Below, piece after piece: positions 10,425 to 20,837 of a DNA stretch of 64,000 nt (position 1 is its first letter; each line of letters opens with the position of its first letter). The position numbers were made by a program, and so were the translations under genes. The DNA is from Silanimonas sp. (GTDB taxonomy: Bacteria; Pseudomonadota; Gammaproteobacteria; Xanthomonadales; Xanthomonadaceae): positions 142,828 through 206,827 of the forward strand of contig NZ_JAPZQK010000002.1 in NCBI RefSeq assembly GCF_027530345.1, read 5' to 3'. The notes beneath the pieces are model-generated. The model ran no database searches, had not been told where the DNA came from, and saw only the letters and a list, made by a program, of their open reading frames with translations.

Positions 10425-11747
10425 ATGTCGAAGACCTCGCTCCTCCAGCCCGCGTTCACCGGCCTCCTGGCCGCCGCCCTCGCGTTCGCCGCACCCACCC
10501 GCGCCCAGCTGCTCGCCGGCCCGGGTGCCAGCAGTGGCAGCGTGGACAGCATCGTGGCCGTCGTCGACGAGGACGTGATCCTGAAGTCCGAGCTCGACCG
10601 CGCCGTCGCCAACGTGCGTAACCAGTACCAAGGCCGTGAAGCGCAACTCCCGCCGGAGAATGTGCTGCAGCGGCAGGTGCTGGACCGCCTGGTGCTCATG
10701 CGCCTGCAGGTCGCGCGCGCCGAGAACACCGGCATCCGCATCGGCGATACCGAGCTCAACCAGACCCTGCAGAGCATCGCCGGCCAATCGGGCGTCAGCA
10801 TCGAGCAGATGCGCGCGCAGATCGAGGGCGGCGGACTCAGCTTCGACGACTACCGCCGCAGCGTGCGCGAGGAACTGCAGATGCGCCGCTTGCAGCAGCG
10901 CGTGGTGCAGAGCCGCGTGGTGATCAGCGAATCGGAAATCGACCAGTTCCTGGCGTTGCGCAACGTCGACAGCACCGAATTCCAGCTCGCCAACCTGCTG
11001 GTCGCCCTGCCGGACGGCGCCACGCCGGAACAGGTGGCCACGGCCGAGCAGAAGATCAACGGCATCAAGGCGCTGATGGACCGCGGCGAGATCGACTTCC
11101 GCGCCGCCGCCATCCGCTACTCCGACGACCGCAACGCCCTCGAGGGCGGCGACCTGGGCTGGCGCGAGGCGAACAGCATCCCGCCGCGCTTCGCCGAGCT
11201 GATCCAGGGCCTGCAGCCCGGTCAGTACACCGCGCCGATCCGCGGCCCGAGCGGCTTCCAGATGGTGCAACTGGTCGGCGTCCGCGAGTCGGGCCCGCAG
11301 ACCATCACCGAATACCAGGCCGACCACTTGCTGGTGGCCGTGAACGACGTCGTCGGCGATGAGGCCGCACGCCGCAAGATCGACGAGCTGCGCGCGCGCA
11401 TCGAGTCCGGCGACGATTTCGCCAAGATTGCCCGCGAGAACTCCGACGACACGTTCAGCCGCAACCGCGGCGGCCGCCTCGACTGGTTCAGCGGCGAAAC
11501 CTTCGGCCCCGCCGTGACCCAGCAGGTGCAGTCGCTGCAGGACGGCCAGCTCTCGGCCGTGTTCCGCACCGAAGCCGGCTGGCACGTGGTCCGTCGCATC
11601 GCCGAGCGCCAGCAGGACGTCACCGACGAGAACCGCCGCCAGCGCGCCCGCCAGCAGATCGGCGAGCGCAAGGCGCAAGACGAGTTCGAGCGCTTCCTGC
11701 GCCAGCTCCGCGCCGACGCCTACGTCGAGTCGCGCCTCGGCGCCTGA
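10425..11747 (+). CDS. surA: Periplasmic chaperone/peptidyl-prolyl isomerase SurA
   Basis: 440 residues. Escorts outer-membrane proteins across the periplasm. Signal peptide (LLAAALAFAAPTRAQ), N-terminal chaperone domain beginning VDSIVAVVDEDVILKSELD, then two parvulin domains, the first with YSDDRNALEGGDLGW and the second with NSDDTFSRNRGGRLDWF. Start ATG 10425 lies 38 bases after lptD. Its position after lptD, whose product is a SurA client in E. coli, is the conserved gammaproteobacterial order. Confidence 0.95.
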   Translation: MSKTSLLQPAFTGLLAAALAFAAPTRAQLLAGPGASSGSVDSIVAVVDEDVILKSELDRAVANVRNQYQGREAQLPPENVLQRQVLDRLVLMRLQVARAENTGIRIGDTELNQTLQSIAGQSGVSIEQMRAQIEGGGLSFDDYRRSVREELQMRRLQQRVVQSRVVISESEIDQFLALRNVDSTEFQLANLLVALPDGATPEQVATAEQKINGIKALMDRGEIDFRAAAIRYSDDRNALEGGDLGWREANSIPPRFAELIQGLQPGQYTAPIRGPSGFQMVQLVGVRESGPQTITEYQADHLLVAVNDVVGDEAARRKIDELRARIESGDDFAKIARENSDDTFSRNRGGRLDWFSGETFGPAVTQQVQSLQDGQLSAVFRTEAGWHVVRRIAERQQDVTDENRRQRARQQIGERKAQDEFERFLRQLRADAYVESRLGA

Positions 11748-11751
11748 GCCG

Positions 11752-12741
11752 ATGCCCGCCGCGCCCCGGCTCGCGCTGATCCCCGGCGAGCCGGCCGGCA
11801 TCGGTCCGGAACTCTGCGTCCGGATCGCCCAAGCCCCACGTGACGCCACGCTGGTCGCCTATGGCGACGGCGAGACCCTGCTCGCCGCCGCGCATTCGCT
11901 CGGATTGCCGCTGCGTCTGCATGACGCTTCAGCGGAGGCCGGACCGGGCGAGCTCGCGCTGGTCGAACATCGCAATGCCGCACTGGTGCGCTTCGGCCAC
12001 GCCGATCCCGCGAATGCCGGCGCCGTCATCGGCGCACTGAAAGCCGCCGCTCGCGACGCGCTGGCCGGCACGGTCGATGGCCTCGTGACCGGCCCCGTGC
12101 ACAAGGCCACCATCAACCGCGGCGGCATCGCCTATACCGGCACGACGGAACTGCTCGCCGAAGTCGCCGGTACCGACGTGGTGATGATGCTGGCCAATCC
12201 GCGACTGAGGGTGGCTCTGGCCACCACGCACCTGCCGCTGCGCGCGGTGCCCGACGCGATCACCGCGGACGGCCTCGAACGCGTGCTGCGCATCACTGCC
12301 GGTGCACTTCGAGATTCGTTCGGCATCGCCAACCCGCGCCTGCGCGTGCTCGGCTTGAACCCGCATGCCGGCGAGTCGGGCGAGATGGGCCGCGAGGAGA
12401 TCGACGTGATCATCCCCGTGCTCGAACGGCTGCGCGCGGAGGGATGCTTGCTGGAAGGCCCACTGCCGGCCGACACGGCCTTCCTGCCGCAGCACCTCGG
12501 CCACTTCGACGCCGTCGTCGCGATGTACCACGACCAGGGCCTGCCGGTGCTCAAGGCGAGCGGCTTCGAGGACGCGGTGAACATCACGCTCGGCTTGCCT
12601 TTCCCGCGCGTCGCCGTCGACCACGGCACGGCACTCGATCTCGCTGGCCGCGGCATCGCCGACCCCTCCAGCCTGCAGCACGCCGTGGCGCTGTGCACCG
12701 ACCTCGCCCGCCATCGCGCCGCTGCGCGCAACACGCACTGA
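11752..12741 (+). CDS. pdxA: 4-hydroxythreonine-4-phosphate dehydrogenase PdxA
   Basis: 329 residues, the standard length. NAD-dependent oxidation and decarboxylation step in pyridoxal phosphate synthesis. Seen: N-terminal PGEPAGIGPEL, the GPVHKATIN loop, metal-binding histidine region PQHLGHFD, and MYHDQGLPVLK followed by VDHGTALDLAG. Starts four bases after the surA stop, so tightly coupled. Confidence 0.95.
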   Translation: MPAAPRLALIPGEPAGIGPELCVRIAQAPRDATLVAYGDGETLLAAAHSLGLPLRLHDASAEAGPGELALVEHRNAALVRFGHADPANAGAVIGALKAAARDALAGTVDGLVTGPVHKATINRGGIAYTGTTELLAEVAGTDVVMMLANPRLRVALATTHLPLRAVPDAITADGLERVLRITAGALRDSFGIANPRLRVLGLNPHAGESGEMGREEIDVIIPVLERLRAEGCLLEGPLPADTAFLPQHLGHFDAVVAMYHDQGLPVLKASGFEDAVNITLGLPFPRVAVDHGTALDLAGRGIADPSSLQHAVALCTDLARHRAAARNTH

Positions 12742-12754
12742 GCCGATACGACCC

Positions 12755-13585
12755 ATGAGCCTCGACGCCCACCGCCACAAGAAGCAACTCGGCCAGCATT
12801 TCCTGTCGAGCCCCGGCATCGTCGAGAAGATCATCCGCGCGGTAAACCCGAAGCCCGGCGAATTCATCGTCGAGATCGGCCCCGGTGGCGGCGCCCTCAC
12901 TTTCCCGCTGCTGCGCGCCCACGGCGAACTGACCGTCATCGAATTCGACCGCGACCTCATCGTGCCCCTCGCGGAGGAAGGCGCGAAACACGGCAAGCTC
13001 ACCATCGTCCACCGCGACGTGCTGAAGGTGGATTTCGGCAAGCTCGGCCACGGCCACGACGTCGAGGGCCCGCTGCGCCTCGTCGGCAACCTGCCCTACA
13101 ACATCTCCACGCCGATCCTGTTCCACGTGATGGAACACGCGGAGGCCGTGAAGGACATGCACTTCATGCTGCAGAAGGAGGTCGTCGACCGGATGGCCGC
13201 CGAACCTGGCAGCAAGACCTACGGCCGCCTCTCGGTGATGCTGCAGGCGGTGTGCCGCGTGACGCCGCTGTTCGACGTGCCGCCGGGCGCCTTCACGCCG
13301 CCGCCGAAAGTCGATTCGGCCGTGGTGCGCCTCGTGCCGCGTCCGCTGGGCGAGGCCGGCGTGAAGGACGCGGCGCATTTCGCGCGCACGGTCGCCGCCG
13401 CGTTCTCGCAGCGGCGCAAGACGCTGCGGAACTCACTGTCGACCGTTTGCGACGCCGACGCCATCCGTGCCGCCGGCATCGATCCGGGCGCGCGCGCCGA
13501 GGCGGTCGCGGTGGAGGCCTACGTGACGTTGTCGAACCAGCTGATCGACGCCGGCATCCAGCCCCCGGAAGCCGACGCGCTTTAA
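12755..13585 (+). CDS. rsmA: 16S rRNA (adenine1518/1519-N6) dimethyltransferase
   Basis: 276 residues. Dimethylates two adjacent adenines in the 3'-terminal hairpin of 16S rRNA late in 30S assembly. KKQLGQHFL at the N-terminus, SAM-binding EIGPGGGALT, and the catalytic NLPYNIS motif near residue 110; the C-terminal helical domain has SQRRKTLRN. Also known as ksgA; loss gives kasugamycin resistance in other bacteria. 13 bases after pdxA. Confidence 0.96.
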   Translation: MSLDAHRHKKQLGQHFLSSPGIVEKIIRAVNPKPGEFIVEIGPGGGALTFPLLRAHGELTVIEFDRDLIVPLAEEGAKHGKLTIVHRDVLKVDFGKLGHGHDVEGPLRLVGNLPYNISTPILFHVMEHAEAVKDMHFMLQKEVVDRMAAEPGSKTYGRLSVMLQAVCRVTPLFDVPPGAFTPPPKVDSAVVRLVPRPLGEAGVKDAAHFARTVAAAFSQRRKTLRNSLSTVCDADAIRAAGIDPGARAEAVAVEAYVTLSNQLIDAGIQPPEADAL

Positions 13586-13598
13586 GTAAAATCCCGGC

Positions 13599-13979
13599 AT
13601 GCCCAACCCCCGTTATGCCATCGCGGTGGCCGTCGCCACCCGCTTCCTCGACGAACAGAGCGCGCCCGACGAAGGCCGCTACGTGTTCGCGTACACGATC
13701 CGCATCGCCAACACCGGCGACGTGCCGGCACGCCTGCTGTCGCGCCGCTGGCTGATCACCGACGCGAACGGCAAGGTGCAGGAGGTGGCGGGCGAAGGCG
13801 TGGTGGGGCAGCAGCCCTGGCTCAAGCCCGGTGGCGAATTCGAGTACACCTCGGGCGCCGTGCTCGAGACCTTCTGCGGCCAGATGCGCGGCAGCTACCA
13901 GATGCTCGCCGACGACGGCACCGAGTTCGACGCCGAGATCGCGCCTTTCGCGCTCAGCATCCCGCGGACGCTGCACTGA
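13599..13979 (+). CDS. apaG: ApaG (DUF525) protein
   Basis: 126 residues, one fibronectin-III-like domain. Signatures are [20 protein letters not shown] near the N-terminus and [11 protein letters not shown] near the C-terminus. The molecular role is not settled; linked genetically to apaH and to cobalt/magnesium resistance in enterics. The stop overlaps the apaH start by one base (TGATG). Confidence 0.95.
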   Translation: MPNPRYAIAVAVATRFLDEQSAPDEGRYVFAYTIRIANTGDVPARLLSRRWLITDANGKVQEVAGEGVVGQQPWLKPGGEFEYTSGAVLETFCGQMRGSYQMLADDGTEFDAEIAPFALSIPRTLH

Positions 13980-14821
13980 TGGCGACTTACGCCATCGGCG
14001 ACCTCCAGGGCTGCCACGACATCCTGCTGCGCCTGCTCGAGGCGATCCGCTTCGACCCGGCGAAGGACCGCCTGTGGTTCTGCGGCGACCTCGTCAATCG
14101 TGGCGGGCAGTCACTGGAAACGCTGAAGCTACTGCATTCGCTGCGCGAACACATCGTGGTGACGCTCGGCAACCACGACCTCTCGCTGCTGGCCATCGCC
14201 GGACGCCGGCCCGACGAGCAGCGCCGGGTGAACCCCGACCTGCAGCGCGTGCTGTTCGACGACGATGCGACGACGCTGATCGAGTGGCTGCGCGCGCAGA
14301 AGCTGATGCACGTCGACCGCGAGCTCGGCTTCGCGATGGTCCACGCCGGCCTCGGCCCGAAGTGGACGATCCGGATCGCCGAGGCACGCGCGCAGGAAGT
14401 CGAGGAACGGTTGCAGGGTGAAGGCGGCGCCCGCCTGCTCAAGAACATGTACGGCGACAAGCCGAACTGGTCGCCGAAACTCGAAGGCGTCGACCGCTGG
14501 CGGGCGATCATCAATATCTTTACGCGCATGCGTTACTGCACCACTGCCGGCCGCATCGCCTTCGAGGAAAAGGGCCGCCCCGGCACGCAGAAGCCCGGGC
14601 TCTACCCGTGGTTCTCCGTGCCAGGCACCGTCGAGCGGGAGATGCCGGTGGTGTTCGGCCACTGGAGCACCCTCGGCCTGTTCCAGGGCCTCGGCGTGCA
14701 CGGCCTCGACACCGGCGCCGTGTGGGGCGGCAAGCTCACCGCCCTCGAACTCGGGCCGGAGCCGCGCGTGCACCAAGTACCGGGGCGCGTTGTCGTGGGT
14801 GGCCAGAGGGGCGAGGACTGA
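13979..14821 (+). CDS. apaH: Diadenosine tetraphosphatase (symmetrical) ApaH
   Basis: 280 residues. Splits Ap4A to two ADP; in other bacteria also removes Np4 RNA caps. Calcineurin-like metallophosphatase motifs: GDLQGCHD, GDLVNRGGQS, LGNHD, and the histidine motifs MVHAGL and FGHW. Last gene of the lptD operon; it converges on folA with 7 bases between the stops. No clear terminator separates the two transcripts. Confidence 0.95.
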   Translation: MATYAIGDLQGCHDILLRLLEAIRFDPAKDRLWFCGDLVNRGGQSLETLKLLHSLREHIVVTLGNHDLSLLAIAGRRPDEQRRVNPDLQRVLFDDDATTLIEWLRAQKLMHVDRELGFAMVHAGLGPKWTIRIAEARAQEVEERLQGEGGARLLKNMYGDKPNWSPKLEGVDRWRAIINIFTRMRYCTTAGRIAFEEKGRPGTQKPGLYPWFSVPGTVEREMPVVFGHWSTLGLFQGLGVHGLDTGAVWGGKLTALELGPEPRVHQVPGRVVVGGQRGED

Positions 14822-14828
14822 GGCGCAA

Positions 14829-15332
14829 TCAGCGCCGGACGTAATCCGCGAAACGGAACGCGACGGCATGCCGCGCGTCCGCGGCATGCGACTCGCTGTC
14901 GGTCATCGTCCACTCGGCGGGATCGAAGCGCGGAAACCAGGCATCGGCACCCTCGACGCGCGTCTCGACCCAGGTGAGATGCAGCCGCGAGGCGAGCGGC
15001 AGGGCCTGCGCATACACCTCACCGCCGCCGATGACCATCAGGGTCGTCGCCGAGGCATCGGCCGCCGCCGCGACCGCCGCGTCGATCGACCCGACCGCGT
15101 CCATGCCCTCGAAAGGCACGCGGCCACTCCGCGTGAGCACGAGGTTCCGGCGTCCGGGCAGCGCACGCCCCAATGACACCGCCGTCTTGCGCCCCATCAG
15201 GATCGGATGGCCCAAGGTCAGGGCCTTGAAGCGCTTCAGGTCGTCCGGCAGCGACCACGGCAAGGCATTGCCGCGGCCGATGGCGAAGTCGCGGTCGAGT
15301 GCCGCGACGAGCGCGATATCGACGCCGCTCAC
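14829..15332 (-). CDS. folA: Dihydrofolate reductase
   Basis: 167 residues. NADPH-dependent reduction of dihydrofolate made by Thy[20 protein letters not shown] holds the substrate Asp in the Met20-loop region; [15 protein letters not shown] and [12 protein letters not shown] are the NADPH-binding segments. The start is GTG 15332, which overlaps the thyA stop (GTGA); a longer frame has no DHFR homology. Coupling of thyA and folA matches the two steps of the thymidylate cycle. Confidence 0.94.
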   Translation of the reverse strand: MSGVDIALVAALDRDFAIGRGNALPWSLPDDLKRFKALTLGHPILMGRKTAVSLGRALPGRRNLVLTRSGRVPFEGMDAVGSIDAAVAAAADASATTLMVIGGGEVYAQALPLASRLHLTWVETRVEGADAWFPRFDPAEWTMTDSESHAADARHAVAFRFADYVRR

Positions 15333-16123
15333 ACCGCCACCGGCGCCTTGATGGCCGGATGCGGGTCGTAGCCGACCAGCTCGATGTCGTCGTACGTGAA
15401 GGCGAGAACGTCGCGCACCTCGGGGTTGAGGCGCACGGTGGGCAGCGCGCGATGGTCGCGCGAGAGCTGCTCGTTCACCTGGTCGACGTGGTTCGAGTAG
15501 ATGTGGCAATCGCCGCCGGTCCAGACGAAATCGCCGAGGCCGAGGTCGCAAGCGTGGGCGATCATCTGCGTCAGCAGCGCGTAGCTGGCGATGTTGAAAG
15601 GCACGCCGAGGAAAAGGTCGGCCGAGCGCTGGTAGAGCTGGCAGCTCAGCTTTCCGTCCGCCACGTAGAACTGGAACAAGGCGTGGCAAGGCATCAGGGC
15701 CATTTGCGGCAGGTCGGCCACGTTCCACGCGCTGACGATCAGGCGGCGCGAATCGGGGTTCTTGCGGATCTGCGCGATCACGTCGCTGATCTGGTCGATC
15801 ACCGTGCCGTCGGGCGCGGCCCAGCTGCGCCACTGCTTGCCGTACACCGGGCCGAGTTCGCCGTCTGCATCGGCCCATTCGTCCCAGATGCCAACCTTGT
15901 GTTCCTTCAGGTAGGCGATGTTGGTTTCGCCTTTCAGGAACCACAGCAGCTCGTGCACCACCGACTTCCAATGCACCTTCTTCGTGGTGACCAGCGGAAA
16001 GCCGGCGGCGAGGTCGAAACGCATCTGGGCGCCGAACACGCTGCGCGTGCCGGTGCCGGTGCGATCGGTCTTGATGGCACCGTTCGCCATCACGTGGGTG
16101 AGAAGATCGTGGTAGGCCTGCAT
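15329..16123 (-). CDS. thyA: Thymidylate synthase
   Basis: 264 residues, exactly the usual short-form length. Methylates dUMP using methylene-tetrahydrofolate. TDRTGTGT at the N-terminus, catalytic cysteine in [11 protein letters not shown], phosphate-binding [13 protein letters not shown], and [10 protein letters not shown]. The ATG at 16123 overlaps the lgt stop by one base, and its own stop overlaps the folA GTG, so lgt-thyA-folA are translationally linked. Confidence 0.97.
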   Translation of the reverse strand: MQAYHDLLTHVMANGAIKTDRTGTGTRSVFGAQMRFDLAAGFPLVTTKKVHWKSVVHELLWFLKGETNIAYLKEHKVGIWDEWADADGELGPVYGKQWRSWAAPDGTVIDQISDVIAQIRKNPDSRRLIVSAWNVADLPQMALMPCHALFQFYVADGKLSCQLYQRSADLFLGVPFNIASYALLTQMIAHACDLGLGDFVWTGGDCHIYSNHVDQVNEQLSRDHRALPTVRLNPEVRDVLAFTYDDIELVGYDPHPAIKAPVAV

Positions 16124-16998
16124 CACGCGCCCTCCTTCGCCAGCGTCGGCGCCGTATGCGAGCGCCACAGGAACACCAATCCGATCGCCACCAGCGGCAA
16201 GCTCAGGACCATGCCCATCGTCAGCCAGCCGAAGGCCAGGTAGCCGTATTGCGCGTCGGGCTGCCGGAAGAACTCGGCGACGATGCGGAACACGCCATAG
16301 AGCAGGGCGAACATGCCGGACACCGCGAAGCGCGGCCGCGGCTTCGCACTGAACCACCACAGCACCGCGAACATCGCCAGGCCCTCGAGCAGCGCCTGCA
16401 GCAGCTGCGACGGATAGCGCGCGAACGGCTCCAGCACGCCTTGCGCATGCAGCACGCGCAGCTGCTCGATCGGCAGGTTCGCGTATTCCGCCGGCAGCGC
16501 CCGCGGGAAGACGACACCGAGCGGCGAGTCGGTGACGCGCCCCCACAGCTCGCCGCCGATCCAGTTGCCGATACGCCCGAAGCCGAGCCCCAGTGGCACC
16601 AGTGGCGCGACGAAATCCATCACGTCGAACCAGTGCATCGCATGCTTGCGGCACCACCACCATCCGGCAGCCATTACCCCCAGCAGCCCGCCATGGAAGC
16701 TCATGCCGCCACCTCGCACGTTGAACAAGACCAACGGGTCGGCGAGGAAAGCCGGCAGGTCGTAGAACAGCACGTAGCCAATGCGCCCGCCCAGCAGCAC
16801 GCCGAGCATCCCGTAGAACAGCAGGTCGCCGTAGGCGTTCTCGTCGATGCCGGGCAGGCGTCCGGCGCGGAGGCGCCGTTGGCCCAGCCACCAAGCAGCG
16901 GCGAAGGCCAGCACGTACATCAAGCCGTACCAGTGGATGCCGTGCGGCCAGAACGGCAGGGAAACCGCGATCGGATCGATGTCGTGCAGAGAGCTCAT
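16123..16998 (-). CDS. lgt: Prolipoprotein diacylglyceryl transferase
   Basis: 291 residues, about seven membrane segments. Attaches diacylglycerol to the lipobox cysteine of prelipoproteins. Signature HGGLLG near residue 100 and the family hallmark [16 protein letters not shown] near residue 145. Gene order lgt-thyA is conserved across proteobacteria. 11 bases after the EAL gene. Confidence 0.96.
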   Translation of the reverse strand: MSSLHDIDPIAVSLPFWPHGIHWYGLMYVLAFAAAWWLGQRRLRAGRLPGIDENAYGDLLFYGMLGVLLGGRIGYVLFYDLPAFLADPLVLFNVRGGGMSFHGGLLGVMAAGWWWCRKHAMHWFDVMDFVAPLVPLGLGFGRIGNWIGGELWGRVTDSPLGVVFPRALPAEYANLPIEQLRVLHAQGVLEPFARYPSQLLQALLEGLAMFAVLWWFSAKPRPRFAVSGMFALLYGVFRIVAEFFRQPDAQYGYLAFGWLTMGMVLSLPLVAIGLVFLWRSHTAPTLAKEGA

Positions 16999-17009
16999 TC
17001 AAGGTTCCA

Positions 17010-18845
17010 TCAATCGCCCAGCCAACGCTGGGCGAAGGGTTCAAGGTCCAGCGCCCGGTCGAACAGGTAGCCCTGGGCCACAGTCGCGCCCAGCGACACC
17101 AGCAAGGCGCGCTGCGCTTCGGTCTCCACGCCTTCCGCCACCACGTCGAGGCCTAGGTGGGTGGCGAGGCCGAGCAGGCCGCCCACGACGGCCTGCGCCC
17201 TCGCATCGTCGGCGCAGCGCAGGCAGAAGCTGCGATCGATCTTCAGGCCATGGAGCGGAAGGTCGATCAGGTGGGTGAGCGAAGCGAAGCCGGTGCCGAA
17301 ATCATCGAGCGACACCGGGATGCCCATCTCGGCGAGGTAGCGCAAGGTCGATGCCGCATCTTCGCCGCTGGAGAACAGGGTGTTCTCGGTGATCTCGCAG
17401 ACCAGCAGGCCCTCCACGCCGTAGGCCCGCGCGGTGTCGCGCAGCTCTTCCACGAAGCCCGGCGACTGCAGCTGCACCGGCGAGAAATTCACGTGCAGCT
17501 GGAAGCCAGGGCGGCGTTCGAGCAGCGACGTCTCACGCGCCCAGGCGAACAGCTCGCGCAGCAGGCCCATGTGCACCTGCGCGATCAATCCGCTGTCCTC
17601 AAGCAGGGGCACGAAGTCGGACGGCGGCACGTCGCGACCCTCGCGCGGCCAGCGCATCAGCGCCTCGGCGCCGACGGCGCGTCCCGACACGAGGTCGACA
17701 ATGGGTTGCAGACGGAAGGTGAACTCGCGGGCGTCCGCAGCGCGCCGGACATCCCGCTCGAGCTCGAGCGAGCTCTGCAGTTCGTTGCGCACGTCGGGCC
17801 AGACCACTTCGACGCGCCCGCGGCCCTTGCGCGCTGCGCTGAACGCCGCGGTGAGCGCATCGCGCAGCAGGCGATCGGCGTCGGGCTCGGCGCGCGCGCC
17901 GGGGACGATGCCCACCGCGGTGCTGAATTCCAACGTGTCGCCGTCGGGCGCCGCCATCGGCAGCGCGAGCGCGCGCTGCAGGCGCCCCGCGAGGCGCGTG
18001 GCCAGGCCCTGCGCGCGATCCCCGGACACCCACAGCGCGAAGGTGTCATCGGCGATGCGGCCACAGCGGGCGGCCGGCACCATCTGGCCGATGCGCGCCG
18101 CGCCCTCGGCCATCACGCTGTCGGCGAAATTGCCGCCATAGCGGTGCGCCAGACTGCGCAAGCGCTCAAGGTCGAGGGCGAGCACGGCGAGGTCGTGGCC
18201 CGCGGGCAACTCGGCGACGGCATGAGCGAGGCGGTCGATGAAGAGGCTTCGGCCGGCCAGGCCGGTGGCGGCATCGAACAGCAGTTGCCGCTTGCGCTCG
18301 TCTTCCGCCGCAGCCATGCGCAGGCGGTCGTGCCGCTGCGACAGGATGCCGGAGAGCGAGGTAACGAACAGGCGCTCGGCGCCGCTCCAACGCCGTGCCG
18401 GCCCCAGATGCTCCAAGCAGAGCACGCCGACGATCTCGCCGAATTCGCAAATCGGAACGTCGAGGATGGCCCCGATGCCGAGCGGCTTCAGGTAGCCCTC
18501 GGCGAGCTCGATGGTGCGCGGATCGTGCTGCGCGTCCTCGGCGGCCAGCACCAGCAGGCCTTCGATGGCCTGGAAGTAGGCCGGTGCCGCATCGCAGGCC
18601 AGTTCGGTCTCGGGGGCGAGCACGCCCTGCCCTTGCACGAACATCGCGCCGCAGCGGATCGACCGGCGCCCGGGCGTCAACGCCCACAGGCTGGCCCGCG
18701 CCACACCGAGCGTCTCCGCCGTGATGGCCAGCAGCCGGCCCGGCACGTCCTCCTCATCGCGCTGCGCCAGACGGTGCAGCGCCTTCAGAGCGGCTTCGAA
18801 GGCCGGCGGTGGCTGGTCGAGCGTCAGCATGTCGGGGGCGTTCAT
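17010..18845 (-). CDS. GAF - degenerate GGDEF - EAL protein (probable c-di-GMP phosphodiesterase)
   Basis: 611 residues, no membrane segment, so a soluble regulator. An N-terminal GAF-like domain (about 20-165) precedes a GGDEF-like domain (about 185-340) and a C-terminal EAL domain (about 355-600). The GGDEF signature is replaced by RIADDTFAL, so cyclase activity is unlikely. The EAL domain keeps AEALMRW, the Asn in HVNFSP, the Glu in [24 protein letters not shown] and AEGVETEAQ, so hydrolysis of c-di-GMP is expected. Its start codon overlaps the rlmI stop by one base and it runs into lgt, an unusual housekeeping setting for a signalling enzyme. The ligand of the GAF domain is unknown. Confidence 0.88.
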   Translation of the reverse strand: MNAPDMLTLDQPPPAFEAALKALHRLAQRDEEDVPGRLLAITAETLGVARASLWALTPGRRSIRCGAMFVQGQGVLAPETELACDAAPAYFQAIEGLLVLAAEDAQHDPRTIELAEGYLKPLGIGAILDVPICEFGEIVGVLCLEHLGPARRWSGAERLFVTSLSGILSQRHDRLRMAAAEDERKRQLLFDAATGLAGRSLFIDRLAHAVAELPAGHDLAVLALDLERLRSLAHRYGGNFADSVMAEGAARIGQMVPAARCGRIADDTFALWVSGDRAQGLATRLAGRLQRALALPMAAPDGDTLEFSTAVGIVPGARAEPDADRLLRDALTAAFSAARKGRGRVEVVWPDVRNELQSSLELERDVRRAADAREFTFRLQPIVDLVSGRAVGAEALMRWPREGRDVPPSDFVPLLEDSGLIAQVHMGLLRELFAWARETSLLERRPGFQLHVNFSPVQLQSPGFVEELRDTARAYGVEGLLVCEITENTLFSSGEDAASTLRYLAEMGIPVSLDDFGTGFASLTHLIDLPLHGLKIDRSFCLRCADDARAQAVVGGLLGLATHLGLDVVAEGVETEAQRALLVSLGATVAQGYLFDRALDLEPFAQRWLGD

Positions 18846-20038
18846 CAGGCCGGGAGGATGCGGAACAGTGCGCCTTTCAGGTACTCGGTTTCCGGGATGG
18901 CCGGATGGACGGGGTGGTCCGGCCCCTGCGCGAGGAATTCCAGCAGTTGCGCCTGCCGGTCGAGATGCCTCGCCCCGGCCTGCACCGCCTCGACGAGCGC
19001 GCTGCGCGGGAAGTGGTGGCTGCAGGAGCAGGCCACGAGCAGGCCATCCTTCGAGAGCACCTGCATGGCGGCCTCGAAGATGCGCCGGTAGGCCAGCGCC
19101 CCTTCCTTGAAATCCTTCTTGCGCTTCACGAAGGCCGGCGGATCGACGATCACCACGTCCCAGCGGCGGCGCTCGGCGCGCGCAGCCTTGAGGAAATCGA
19201 AGGCGTCCATGGCCTGGGCCGTGACGCGATCACCCAAGCCGTTGCGCTCGGCGTTGGCCTGCACGGCTTGCACCGCACGGCCCGACACGTCGACGCAATC
19301 CGCGCTGGCCGCACCGTCGGCGACGGCGCGCAGGCCCCAGCCGCCGGCGAAGCTGAAGAGGTCGAGCACGCTCGCCCCTTTCAGCCAGGGCGCAAGGCGA
19401 TCGCGGTTGCTGCGCTGGTCGTAGAACCAGCCGGTCTTCTGGCCTTCGATGACGTCGGCGGCGAAACGCAAGGCGCCCTCGCGCACTTCCACCGGCCCCT
19501 CGACGGGCATGCCGACCACGCGCACCTCATTGCCGAGGCCTTCGATGGCGCGGGCACTGCTGTCGTTCTTCCAGACGATGCTGCGCGGCTTCAAGACTTT
19601 GTCGAGCGCATCGGTGATCTCGTCCTGCAGGCGATCCATGCCGGCCGTGGTGGCCTGGGCCACCAGCACGTCGCCGAAGCGGTCGACGGTGAGGCCCGGC
19701 AGGCCGTCGCTTTCGCCGAACACCAGGCGATAGAACGGGTCGGCGTAGCGGCGCTCGCGCAGGGCCAGCGCCACGTTGAGCCGGTGCACGAACAGCGAGC
19801 GGTCGAGCGCGTGGCCGCCGCGGTCGACGAGCCGCGCGGCGATCAGCGTATTCGGATGGGCGTAGCCGCTGCCCAGCGTCTTGCCTGCACCGTCGATCAG
19901 CATCACCGGCTGGCCGGGCTGCAGCGCCGTCAGCGGGGTGCGCGCGACATCCACTTCATTGCTGAAGACCCACAGGTGCCCGGCACGCAGGCGGCGCTCT
20001 TCGCCCTTCTTCAGCACCAGCGGTGCGACATCGCTCAT
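18845..20038 (-). CDS. rlmI: 23S rRNA (cytosine1962-C5)-methyltransferase RlmI
   Basis: 397 residues. An N-terminal PUA domain (RLRAGHLWVFSNEV) and a C-terminal Rossmann methyltransferase with VLDLFSFAGGWGL (SAM site), VIVDPPAFVK (catalytic loop) and ACSCSHHF. Start ATG 20038 follows GAGGAG by six bases; an in-frame TTG two codons earlier is less likely. Lies 10 bases downstream of the TerC-family gene and overlaps the EAL gene. Confidence 0.92.
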   Translation of the reverse strand: MSDVAPLVLKKGEERRLRAGHLWVFSNEVDVARTPLTALQPGQPVMLIDGAGKTLGSGYAHPNTLIAARLVDRGGHALDRSLFVHRLNVALALRERRYADPFYRLVFGESDGLPGLTVDRFGDVLVAQATTAGMDRLQDEITDALDKVLKPRSIVWKNDSSARAIEGLGNEVRVVGMPVEGPVEVREGALRFAADVIEGQKTGWFYDQRSNRDRLAPWLKGASVLDLFSFAGGWGLRAVADGAASADCVDVSGRAVQAVQANAERNGLGDRVTAQAMDAFDFLKAARAERRRWDVVIVDPPAFVKRKKDFKEGALAYRRIFEAAMQVLSKDGLLVACSCSHHFPRSALVEAVQAGARHLDRQAQLLEFLAQGPDHPVHPAIPETEYLKGALFRILPA

Positions 20039-20048
20039 CGACAACTCC

Positions 20049-20801
20049 TCAGCCGGCCAGACGCTTGCGTTCGGCCTTCTTCGCCTGGCGGTGGCGGGAA
20101 ACCATGTTCAGGGCTTCGACGAGGCCCGAGAAGGCCATGGCGAAGTAAAGGAAACCACGCGGGATGTGATACCCGAAACCGTCGGCCACGAGGGCGGCAC
20201 CGACGAGGATCAGGAAGGTCAGAGCCAGCATCTTCACCGTCGGATGCCGGTCGATGAAGTCGCCGATCGGGTTCGAGGCGAGGATCATCACGGCGACGGC
20301 GATGATGATCGCCGCCACCATGATGCCGGTCTGGTCGGCCGGCACCATGCCCACCGCCGTGATGACGGAATCGAGCGAGAACACGATGTCGATCACCGCG
20401 ATCTGGGCGATCACCCAGCCGAAGACCGCCGAAGGCTTGGTGTCGATCTGCTCGGCGTCACTGTCGCCCTCCACGGAATCGTGGATCTCCATCGTGCCCT
20501 TGACCAGCAGGAACAGGCCGCCGCCGATCAGCACGAGGTCGCGGATGGAGAACGCATGGCCGAACAGGGTGAACAGCGACTGCTTCATGCCGGCGATCCA
20601 CGCCAGCGTGAGCAACAGCAGGATGCGGGTGATGCAGGCCAGGGCGAGGCCAAACTTGCGCGCCTTCGGGCGCTGGTGCGGCGGCAGCTTGCTGACCGCG
20701 ATGGAGATGAAAACGAGGTTGTCGACACCCAGGACGATCTCGAGGGTCGCGAGGGTCAGCAGCGCGATCCACAGTTCGGGGCTGGTCAGGAATTCGATCA
20801 T
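20049..20801 (-). CDS. TerC-family integral membrane protein
   Basis: 250 residues, about seven membrane helices. The conserved acidic residues of TerC proteins are present in LGVDNLVF (residues 24-31) and FSLDSVITAVG. Family members are linked to metal export, mainly manganese (Alx/MntX-like), and to tellurite resistance; this compact YgdQ/YoaE-like form has no CBS or CorC domain. No metal riboswitch is visible upstream (36 bases to dgkA). The transported ion is an inference only. Confidence 0.85.
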   Translation of the reverse strand: MIEFLTSPELWIALLTLATLEIVLGVDNLVFISIAVSKLPPHQRPKARKFGLALACITRILLLLTLAWIAGMKQSLFTLFGHAFSIRDLVLIGGGLFLLVKGTMEIHDSVEGDSDAEQIDTKPSAVFGWVIAQIAVIDIVFSLDSVITAVGMVPADQTGIMVAAIIIAVAVMILASNPIGDFIDRHPTVKMLALTFLILVGAALVADGFGYHIPRGFLYFAMAFSGLVEALNMVSRHRQAKKAERKRLAG

Positions 20802-20837
20802 CGGTACCGGTTCAGGAGAAGGAGAAGCGCTGCGGCA

